Of a DNA stretch of 8,543 nucleotides, positions 1-5,517 are shown one piece after another. Source of the DNA: VFKE01 sp043758025 (lineage in GTDB: Bacteria; Verrucomicrobiota; Verrucomicrobiia; Verrucomicrobiales; Verrucomicrobiaceae); the NCBI GenBank assembly GCA_043758025.1, contig JAYVOH010000296.1:1-8543 (forward strand). Direction: 5' to 3'. Under the pieces are notes generated by a model. That model saw only the letters and a program-made list of their open reading frames with translations, was not told where the DNA came from and did not search any database. The position numbers and the translations under genes are program-made. Each line of letters begins with the position of its first letter. The first letter of the stretch is position 1.

Positions 1-76
1 ACCAGTAGCGCCACAATCGACGCTAAACTCAAAGTTCACGACGAGCGCAAATCCGAGAGATCGTCACTCTTTTGCA

Positions 77-280
77 TCAAGTCCGACAGGCTGCTAGAAA
101 AATATGCCATCCATTAATTTTGTCTTTTCCTTTTCCGCCATGAGAGGCTCCGTCAGAGAAGTATGAGGAACGACACTGTGAACTACAAAATCCTTGGCCT
201 GAACCGATGCCCTCGCAAGTATTGGCTAAGGGATTCCACGAACTGTATTTGCCACCACAGTGTTTGCAATACTTAGCCAT
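77..280 (-). CDS. Small cysteine-rich zinc-ribbon-like protein
   Basis: A 67-residue protein whose function I do not recognise. It opens with a CxxC knuckle (Cys5, Cys8), has a lone Cys22, and then a CxxxC pair (Cys32, Cys36), followed by a Gly/Lys-rich stretch. This spacing suggests a small treble-clef or zinc-ribbon fold binding one zinc ion. The N-terminus resembles short CxxC proteins that begin with a Met-x-Tyr-Cys-x-x-Cys-Gly pattern in many bacteria. The ATG lies 49 bases downstream of the stop of the phosphatase gene on the same strand, so it may be the last gene of that transcript. No good ribosome binding site precedes it. The region is clearly AT-richer (about 45 % G+C by hand count) than the rest of the window, which may point to separate acquisition. 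The coding call rests mainly on the cysteine pattern. Confidence 0.6.
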   Translation of the reverse strand: MAKYCKHCGGKYSSWNPLANTCEGIGSGQGFCSSQCRSSYFSDGASHGGKGKDKINGWHIFLAACRT

Positions 281-329
281 CTACGAAAATTCGTTGTTAC
301 GGGGTGATTTGCTACATGAGGTAATTTTG

Positions 330-1019
330 TCAAGCCTCGAATGTTTCAAATTTGAAACGTCGTAGCCGGTCACTTTGCTTTTCACCAGCTTCGTTCGCCT
401 GCCAGTATCGACCGCTGTGCACATCGAGACAAGTGAGCCAGCCGCCGTCGTGGGCGTTGGTGTCGAGGCACACTGCATTATCCCAGTTGAGCGGCAGGCC
501 GTTATATTGAGGCGTGTGGCCGCAGATCATTGTTTTGCCGGAGAAATGAGGCGCGGGTCGCGCGTCGAGATGCTCCCAGTAGAGGTCAGTGTCCGGCTGG
601 TCGGCGAGAGCGCGATCTGGCAGGACGCTGGCGTGGACAAAGAAGTGCGCTGGCTCTTCGTGATAAGGAATGCAGGATTTAAGAAACTCCCAATGTGACT
701 TGGGGATGTCGTCCAGCGTGGTGGCATGGTAGGATTCAAATGTGGCATCCCCGCCACAGTCCATCCAGGCAGGTATTGCTGCCCGCGAATGCCGCGCATG
801 GAGCATCATGATTTCGTGGTTGCCCCGCAGGGTGATTAGGTTTGTCTGCTTGCGCAGCTCGATCAAGGTGTCGAGCACGCCCTTGGAATCCGGTCCGCGA
901 TCTACATAGTCTCCGAGCATTACCAAGGTGTCATTCGCGCCGACTTGCACGGACCCGAGAAGCGCGCGCAGTGCGACGCAGCAGCCGTGGATGTCGCCGA
1001 TGGCAAGGAGTCGGGGCAT
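330..1019 (-). CDS. PPP-family metallophosphoesterase / Ser-Thr protein phosphatase
   Basis: A 229-residue soluble phosphatase of the PPP (calcineurin-like) superfamily, similar in layout to phage lambda phosphatase and enterobacterial PrpA/PrpB. All metal-site motifs are present in order: GDIHG (Asp9, His11), GDYVDRG (Asp37 and catalytic-site Arg41), GNHE (Asn67, catalytic His68), a VHA motif with His129, and GHTP near residue 178. A WMDCGGDATFESY-like stretch at about 85-97 is also typical of the group. It should hydrolyse phosphate esters, probably on phosphoserine or phosphothreonine proteins, using two metal ions; symmetrical dinucleotide hydrolysis (ApaH-like) is an alternative. I chose the ATG at 1019 because the beta strand leading to GDIHG begins right after it. 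A TTG at 1070 in the same frame has a better ribosome site (AAGGA, 10 bases upstream) and would add 17 unconserved residues. It lies in a minus-strand run with an ankyrin-like gene and a second phosphatase. Confidence 0.93.
   Translation of the reverse strand: MPRLLAIGDIHGCCVALRALLGSVQVGANDTLVMLGDYVDRGPDSKGVLDTLIELRKQTNLITLRGNHEIMMLHARHSRAAIPAWMDCGGDATFESYHATTLDDIPKSHWEFLKSCIPYHEEPAHFFVHASVLPDRALADQPDTDLYWEHLDARPAPHFSGKTMICGHTPQYNGLPLNWDNAVCLDTNAHDGGWLTCLDVHSGRYWQANEAGEKQSDRLRRFKFETFEA
343..358. repeat. 16-bp perfect palindrome at the 3' end of the phosphatase gene
   Basis: GTTTCAAATTTGAAAC is a perfect inverted repeat with 8-base arms and no spacer. It lies within the last ten codons of the minus-strand phosphatase gene, 11 bases before its stop codon. 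It could be a protein-binding site or chance; with no loop and no T-tract it is a poor terminator. Confidence 0.4.
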
Positions 1020-1097
1020 AATTCGTCGGGACGGGCAGTTTTGAACGAGTTGGGGACGGCTTAGCGCCAATCATTCTCATTCCTTGGGCAGAGTGGG

Positions 1098-1598
1098 CTA
1101 TTCTAAAATTCGTGTTCGCAAAGCGGCTGCGGCTGCAAGTTTCTCCGGAGTGGTGAAATCCCGGGGAACCTGCTCCAAGTGATTATGTTCAGCCGCATGC
1201 TGCAGAGCACAATAGCCGTGCCGGTCGGCCGCCATCAAATTTTCTTCGGTGAGCAATTCGCGGGGAATCTGATGGAGGCAACCGCTCTGTGCGGCATAGT
1301 GGAAGACGGTCTGCCCAAAGCCATCCCGGGTGGAAAAGTAATGTTGCGTCCGGAATGCGGGGGGCAAGACATCCAGCTCGTTGTTGCGCGCCGCATGGTG
1401 CAGACAGTTGAACCCCTCGCTCTCGGTCTGTAGAAGTGCCTGCTCAGTGAAGGCCTGCACAGGTGCGTCTCGCAACCGGCCCATCATGGCTAGAAGCATG
1501 AGACCCTGCGGCTTCGCCACACCCGCAGCCATCTCTTCTTGAAGTTGCGCGACGAATTCCCGTGCGATTTCCGAGTCCATTTGTTCACGGTCAACCAT
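1098..1598 (-). CDS. Ankyrin-like repeat protein
   Basis: A 166-residue protein with no signal peptide or membrane segment, so probably cytoplasmic. After a charged N-terminus it holds three tandem repeats of exactly 33 residues, starting at Gly62, Gly95 and Gly128. Each follows the pattern G-x4-H-x-A-A-x4-L-x-x-[LVI]-P. The second and third repeats add a conserved Q-[IV]-P-R and a following T-x-E/P-x-L segment. A degenerate fourth unit precedes them at about residues 29-61. The length and the H-x-A-A core are those of ankyrin repeats, although the usual T-P-L-H tetrapeptide is degraded here. Ankyrin repeats bind other proteins and have no catalysis of their own. The gene sits between two phosphatase genes on the same strand (gaps of 78 and 42 bases), so a scaffold or inhibitor role towards them is possible but unproven. 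The start is the ATG at 1598; a second in-frame ATG at 1580 is equally plausible, as neither has a clear ribosome site. Confidence 0.85.
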   Translation of the reverse strand: MVDREQMDSEIAREFVAQLQEEMAAGVAKPQGLMLLAMMGRLRDAPVQAFTEQALLQTESEGFNCLHHAARNNELDVLPPAFRTQHYFSTRDGFGQTVFHYAAQSGCLHQIPRELLTEENLMAADRHGYCALQHAAEHNHLEQVPRDFTTPEKLAAAAALRTRILE

Positions 1599-1640
1599 TT
1601 GATTTATAGGTTAATATTGCAGTTGGTTGTCTGTGGATTT

Positions 1641-2039
1641 TCATTTGCTGAGAACCTCCTTCAAATGCGCCACCGCAGCACCGGTGCGCCCGACTCCGGC
1701 ACTGCAATGGATGAGAACCGGTTTTGGCAAGCGTGCAAAATGCTCCTCGACCAAGCGTAGTTCATCTGCGGTCAGTGGTGGATGAACATGATCCACGACG
1801 GGAATGTGAGCGACCACAAACCCTGCCGCCCGATAACCTTCTAACAATCCACCAGGCACCGATTCATAAAGTCGTAGGTGATCCTCGTTCAACAGACAAA
1901 TGATGCTGCGAACACCGGTTTCGCGCACGGTCTTCATCCAAGACTCCACCGATTCAGCGGCAACGGGTATCTTCCATCCAAAACCATAGCCCGGTCGGGC
2001 CGAGGCATGCAATACGTGGGGAATTTCTTCACGAATCAT
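1641..2039 (-). CDS. Tyrosine / dual-specificity protein phosphatase
   Basis: A compact 132-residue phosphatase of the cysteine-dependent PTP/DSP superfamily. The signature P-loop HCSAGVGRTG at residues 111-120 carries the nucleophile Cys112 and the phosphate-binding Arg118. Asp83, in an IPVVDH segment followed by Pro-Pro, is the expected general acid. An N-terminal R-P-G-Y segment (15-18) is also common in small bacterial and archaeal members. The enzyme forms a phosphocysteine intermediate and releases phosphate from phosphotyrosine or phosphoserine/threonine. It is close to the minimum size of a DSP domain and has nothing after the P-loop helix except about 12 residues. The ATG at 2039 is chosen because the homologous part begins there; the reading frame continues upstream to 2255 but runs antisense through the sirtuin gene. 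It is probably the first gene of the minus-strand run towards 77. Confidence 0.9.
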   Translation of the reverse strand: MIREEIPHVLHASARPGYGFGWKIPVAAESVESWMKTVRETGVRSIICLLNEDHLRLYESVPGGLLEGYRAAGFVVAHIPVVDHVHPPLTADELRLVEEHFARLPKPVLIHCSAGVGRTGAAVAHLKEVLSK

Positions 2040-2106
2040 GGAGGAACAACATAGCGTCGAATTGCAGAAATACATTGCGAGATGCAGCCAACGACCACAA
2101 ATCTGC

Positions 2107-2829
2107 ATGTCCAAGATGAGCAAGCCCTTCGTCATTGTCATTCTCACAGGTGCGGGTGTGTCTGCTGAGTCGGGCATCCCGACCTTCCGTGATGCCAACG
2201 GTTTGTGGGAAGGCCATGCCATCGAGGACGTCGCCACCCCGGAGGCTTTCACCAAGAACCCAGCCTTGGTGCATAATTTTTACAATCTTCGGCGCGCTGC
2301 CGTGAAAGGCGCGGAGCCCAACGCTGCTCACAAGGCTTTAGCCAAACTCCAGTGGGAGTTCAAAGGCGAAGTGGTGCTGATCACTCAGAACGTGGACGAC
2401 CTGCACGAGCGCGCTGGCTGTCCCGAGGTGATGCATATGCACGGGGAACTGCTCAAGGCACGCTGCACGAAATGCCGCAGCATATTTCCATGTGAGGATA
2501 ACTTGGATGAAGCAGTTCGCTGCAATACCTGTGGTTCTGCCGGTGGTCTCCGGCCCCACATTGTCTGGTTCAATGAAATGCCCTTGGAAATGGAGGCTAT
2601 CCAAGACGCACTGGACCGGGCCGACCTGTTTGTCGCCATCGGCACCTCGGGGAACGTGTATCCCGCGGCAAGTTTTGTTGACCTCGCCAGATCCGCCGGG
2701 GCGCAAAGTGTGGAGATCAACAATGCCAAGACTCAGATTTCATCCTTGTTCCAGCAGCACCTTTCAGGCCCGGCGACTGTAAAAGTGCCCGAATTCGTGG
2801 ATGAGATACTCAATGGCAAGATAATCTGA
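2107..2829 (+). CDS. cobB: NAD-dependent protein deacylase (class III sirtuin, CobB type)
   Basis: A 240-residue sirtuin very close in pattern to E. coli CobB. It removes acyl groups from lysines using NAD+, giving nicotinamide and O-acyl-ADP-ribose. Visible motifs are GAGVSAESGIPTFR (15-28, NAD binding), a Y-x-x-R pair (Tyr59, Arg62) that in SIRT5 and CobB reads negatively charged succinyl or malonyl groups, TQNVDDLH (93-100), catalytic His112 in HMHGELLKARC, a zinc site of four cysteines (Cys120, 123, 139, 142), and GTSGNVYPAA (179-188). The usual FGE of the LRPHVVWFGE segment is FNE here (Asn156). The frame is open back to an ATG at 2038, but homology starts at about residue 5, so 2107 is preferred; the ATG at 2116 would match the CobB short form best. 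No convincing ribosome site marks any of them. It diverges from the small phosphatase gene and converges on the NfeD gene. Confidence 0.95.
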   Translation: MSKMSKPFVIVILTGAGVSAESGIPTFRDANGLWEGHAIEDVATPEAFTKNPALVHNFYNLRRAAVKGAEPNAAHKALAKLQWEFKGEVVLITQNVDDLHERAGCPEVMHMHGELLKARCTKCRSIFPCEDNLDEAVRCNTCGSAGGLRPHIVWFNEMPLEMEAIQDALDRADLFVAIGTSGNVYPAASFVDLARSAGAQSVEINNAKTQISSLFQQHLSGPATVKVPEFVDEILNGKII

Positions 2830-2836
2830 AAACGCA

Positions 2837-2855
2837 GTGGACATTCAATGTCCGC
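2837..2855. terminator. Possible weak hairpin between convergent genes
   Basis: Seven bases after the sirtuin stop codon lies an inverted repeat (GGACATT-C-AATGTCC) that can fold into a hairpin of about eight pairs with one G-U pair and a three-base loop. It sits in the 86-base gap between the convergent sirtuin and NfeD genes, where a bidirectional terminator is expected. No T-tract follows on either strand, so factor-independent termination is doubtful. Confidence 0.3.
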
Positions 2856-2915
2856 CGTTGGCTTGACCCAAAGCTCAGAACATACAGCTCTTGCATCGCG
2901 ATAACGGACAGCGTC

Positions 2916-4355
2916 TCAAACCCGCTCCACATTGACCTTGCCGGCGCTGATCGAGACCACGCGCACTGCAGTCTGCGGCGGGATATAATCGCCTTCGATC
3001 ATAGCCTCCATGTGCAGGCCGTTGAAGTCCACATTGCCGTAGGGCCGCAACGCGCTTTTCGTGATGCCAGTATCGCCCACGTTGATTTGCGCGGCCAGCG
3101 ATTGCGCCACTCCTTGAATGGAGGCCTGGGCACCGCCGACGCTGGTTTGCAGGACGAGACGCTTGAAAGGCCCACTGCTGGGAAAGTAATGCATCAACAG
3201 TGCGATAAGGGCCACGGCCCCGGTGAAGGCGAGCGCGAGATTGCGGAGCGGTGTGGTGTAATCCGAAATTTTTACCGGGAACGTGCCGCCCTCCGGCACC
3301 GTTACATCCCAGCCAGCCATGGTGTAGATGAGCGCGCCCAGCACCAGCAGCAAGCCGACGGCTCCCGGAATGATGTGACCGGGGAAAACAAAAAACTCAA
3401 CCGCGATGAGCGCGAGTCCGATGGCGAAGAGCACCACCGTTTCATAGCCCGCGAGACCGCCCGCGACATAGTGACCGAAAAAGAACAGGCCGAAGGCGAT
3501 GGCTGCGACCACGCCCGGCAGGGTCATCCCTGGATGCTGCATTTCCAGATAACCGCCCGCGAGCCCTATGAGCAGGAGGATTGCGGCATATTTCGTGATC
3601 AGGATTGCGACATACTCAAAACCGCGCGGCTCCGCGATCACGGTCTCGCCTTTGAGTCCTTCGCGCTGGCGTAGTTCGGAAAGGTCTTTGACGATGCCCT
3701 TGGCCAGAAGCGGTTTGCCGTCGCGCACTTTCGTGGCCTGCTCCTGATCGAGCGTGAGGATGCGGCCCTTGGCGCAGATTTCATCGTCGCCGATTTTCAG
3801 GCCGACGTCTTTGTCGATCATGGCCTCGATGATTGCTGAGTTATGGCCTTTTGCTTTGGTCGAAGTGCGCGCCATCGCCATCATCGCCGAGTTCATCTTT
3901 GCGCGCTCGGCATCATCAAATTTTTCTCCACCGCCGCTGATGGGCGTGGCCGCGCCGATGCTGCTGGCGGGGCTCATGTAAATCACATCCGTGGCCATCG
4001 CGATCATTGCGCCTGCGGACAACGCGCGAGGATTGACGAACGCGATGCTGCGCGGCCCCAGCTTCTGCATGTCCCCCATCATCAGCGTTGTTGTGTCCCA
4101 GGCCAGACCGCCCGGTGTGTCCAGATCAAAGATCACCGCCTCCGCGCCTTCCTCGGTCGCACGTTTCATGGTGCGGGACATGAACTCGAAGCGGGCCGGC
4201 GACATCAGATCCTCCGTGCCGACAGGGATGACCACGACGCGCCCGGTGTAGTCGCCTTGTTTTACCGGCGCGGGCGATGGCTTGGGCGCTTCCGTCCGCG
4301 CGACTCCGGCGAGAAGGCACGATGCTAAACACAAGACGAGCGAGAACGTTTTCAT
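2916..4355 (-). CDS. Long-form NfeD membrane serine protease
   Basis: A 479-residue membrane protein with the three-part layout of long NfeD proteins (archaeal PH1510 type). Residues 1-22 form a signal peptide. Residues 37-235 are a ClpP/SppA-like protease domain with a DTPGG motif (79-83), the probable nucleophile Ser113 in ALSAGA, and Lys153 in the position of the catalytic lysine of the Ser-Lys dyad. Five membrane segments follow at about 247-270, 280-298, 306-323, 328-347 and 372-390. The C-terminal 50 residues form an NfeD OB-fold with the G-x-T-G-I-x-x-[ST]-x-LRPxG signature (427-440). Family knowledge: these proteases cleave SPFH/stomatin partners, usually encoded next door, but none is seen here. 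The ATG at 4355 gives a proper signal peptide; a GGAAAG lies roughly 10 bases upstream. It follows the cytochrome-LRR gene by 70 bases on the same strand and may share its transcript. Confidence 0.93.
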   Translation of the reverse strand: MKTFSLVLCLASCLLAGVARTEAPKPSPAPVKQGDYTGRVVVIPVGTEDLMSPARFEFMSRTMKRATEEGAEAVIFDLDTPGGLAWDTTTLMMGDMQKLGPRSIAFVNPRALSAGAMIAMATDVIYMSPASSIGAATPISGGGEKFDDAERAKMNSAMMAMARTSTKAKGHNSAIIEAMIDKDVGLKIGDDEICAKGRILTLDQEQATKVRDGKPLLAKGIVKDLSELRQREGLKGETVIAEPRGFEYVAILITKYAAILLLIGLAGGYLEMQHPGMTLPGVVAAIAFGLFFFGHYVAGGLAGYETVVLFAIGLALIAVEFFVFPGHIIPGAVGLLLVLGALIYTMAGWDVTVPEGGTFPVKISDYTTPLRNLALAFTGAVALIALLMHYFPSSGPFKRLVLQTSVGGAQASIQGVAQSLAAQINVGDTGITKSALRPYGNVDFNGLHMEAMIEGDYIPPQTAVRVVSISAGKVNVERV

Positions 4356-4425
4356 GATGGGTTTCTTTCCACGAACAGCTTGCTCCTTGCTGGGGGAAAT
4401 TCAAATGATACATCCGCGATGGGAC

Positions 4426-5454
4426 TCACTTGTTCTTCTTCTCCTTCTTGATCGACTCCGGTTTGTCCGCTGCGGCGAGGTCTGCGTTGAAGACGATGTC
4501 TGCCTGGGGAAGCACCGCCTTGAGCTGGCTGACACCGGCCTCGGTCATTTTGCTTTCGAAGACGGTGATGTTCTTCAAGCTCTTGATGGCTGACAGGGAG
4601 GGCACGGACTCGTCGGTGATCTCGGTGCCGTAGAGGTTGAGTGAAACAAGATTCTTGAGCGTGGTGAGTTGCGCGATGGCGGCGCCAGTGATTTTTGTTT
4701 GACGCAGATCGAGATGGGTCAGGCGGGGCATCTGGGCGATGCTCTTAAAGGATGCGTCGGTGATTCGGGTGCGGGCCAGATCAAGCTGCGCGATGTTGTT
4801 TTTAATTGGCGTGAGCGCCGCAAGGGTGTTGTCGTCGCATTGGTTGACGGCCTTGAGAAAGTCCACGCGCAGCAGCGGGCTGTCGATCGTCAGAGGCGCG
4901 ATCTGCGCCCCGCCCGCCTGCAACTTCTTCAACACATCGGCGGTAGGGGGTTGAAGTCCCGCGCCGAGTTTTTTATAGAGTTTTTCATGATCACGCTCAA
5001 TCAACGGTGCCGGCGCCGCCTTGACGGTGTCGGCGGGTTTGCCGGAGAGATTACCCACCCAGCCGTCGAAGTCCGCGCCTTCGGTAATCCATGTTTTGAG
5101 CTTAAGGATTTCCGCCGGGGTGAGCGGGTCTCCTTTGCCTTCGGGTGGCATGGCCTTGTCGTCGTCACGCGGCAGGGTGGTGACGGTGATGATGGCGCTG
5201 TGGGCGATGTCCTTCGGTTTGACGGGGATTACATCCTTGTTGCCGAGGAGAATGGCCCACGCGGCATCGAGGCGGATGTCGCCTTTGGGCTTCTGCGTCT
5301 TGCCGTTTTCCTCGTGCTCGGCTTTGTGGCATTTCAGGCAGCGACTTTCCAGAAGGGGAAGAATTTCCTTCTTGAAATCCGTCTTGGCCTGGGCCGGGAA
5401 TCCGGTGAAGATTTGGACTGAAAACAGGACCAGTGGCAGCGAGTTATGCTTCAT
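4426..5454 (-). CDS. Exported mono-haem cytochrome c fused to leucine-rich repeats
   Basis: A 342-residue exported protein. Residues 1-23 are a signal peptide ending in AQA. A planctomycete-type cytochrome c domain (PSCyt1-like) covers about 28-133, with the haem-binding CLKCH motif (Cys39, Cys42, His43), a K-P-K-G-D-I-R-L-D segment, and Met102 in AMPPEGKGDPLT as the likely distal ligand. After a linker, residues about 190-315 hold four or five leucine-rich repeats of roughly 24 residues with the pattern L-x-L-x-x-T-x-I-T-D/G. A lysine-rich tail ends the protein. The haem half should carry electrons or sense redox outside the cytoplasmic membrane, and the repeat half should bind a partner; neither partner is known. 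Similar cytochrome-LRR architectures occur, to my knowledge, in Planctomycetota and Verrucomicrobiota. The ATG at 5454 is preferred over a TTG at 5463 because it gives the classical signal-peptide start. It diverges from glgC and precedes the NfeD gene. Confidence 0.92.
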   Translation of the reverse strand: MKHNSLPLVLFSVQIFTGFPAQAKTDFKKEILPLLESRCLKCHKAEHEENGKTQKPKGDIRLDAAWAILLGNKDVIPVKPKDIAHSAIITVTTLPRDDDKAMPPEGKGDPLTPAEILKLKTWITEGADFDGWVGNLSGKPADTVKAAPAPLIERDHEKLYKKLGAGLQPPTADVLKKLQAGGAQIAPLTIDSPLLRVDFLKAVNQCDDNTLAALTPIKNNIAQLDLARTRITDASFKSIAQMPRLTHLDLRQTKITGAAIAQLTTLKNLVSLNLYGTEITDESVPSLSAIKSLKNITVFESKMTEAGVSQLKAVLPQADIVFNADLAAADKPESIKKEKKNK

Positions 5455-5503
5455 AGATGACAAAATACGTGTAAAGGAAACGCTTGCTCATGCGCCTTGT
5501 TTC

Positions 5504-5508
5504 AGGAA
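5504..5508 (+). promoter_or_regulatory. Ribosome binding site that sets the glgC start
   Basis: AGGAA ends 9 bases before the ATG at 5518 and is the only good Shine-Dalgarno match in the 63-base divergent gap. It supports the ATG at 5518 over the in-frame TTG at 5497, which would place the AGGA inside the coding region. Confidence 0.5.
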
Positions 5509-5517
5509 AATCAGGAC

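Noticed and set aside
1..117. Plus-strand frame open from the left edge to a TAA at 115-117, possibly the 3' end of another gene
   Set aside because: Only 38 codons, no recognisable motif, and it would overlap the 3' end of the small cysteine protein gene by about 40 bases. A minus-strand frame is also open to the edge from about base 63. Neither can be supported.
281..478. 65-codon minus-strand frame overlapping the end of the PPP phosphatase
   Set aside because: Low-complexity Thr/Ser-rich translation overlapping a clear gene in another frame; no start signal.
2038..2106. N-terminal 23-residue extension of the sirtuin from the ATG at 2038
   Set aside because: The extra residues have no similarity to sirtuins and there is no ribosome site; the CobB-like sequence begins after 2107.
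2040..2255. Upstream extension of the small phosphatase frame on the minus strand
   Set aside because: It would run antisense through the conserved NAD-binding part of the sirtuin gene and adds no phosphatase-like sequence.
2107..2829. Sirtuin as part of an anti-phage defence system (SIR2 NADase type)
   Set aside because: The protein has a full zinc site and a CobB-type deacylase layout, lacks the extra domains of defensive SIR2 proteins, and no effector or phage-defence partner lies nearby.
3012..3674. 220-codon plus-strand open frame
   Set aside because: Antisense to the membrane and OB-fold part of NfeD; highly charged, no motif, a composition shadow.
4356..4425. Terminator or regulatory element between the cytochrome and NfeD genes
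   Set aside because: Only a 4-bp stem (CATC/GATG at 4411-4421) and no T-tract were found in the 70-base gap; too weak to report.
4669..5421. 250-codon plus-strand open frame
   Set aside because: It lies antisense to the cytochrome-LRR gene, whose signal peptide, haem site and repeats are unmistakable; long antisense frames are expected in GC-rich DNA.
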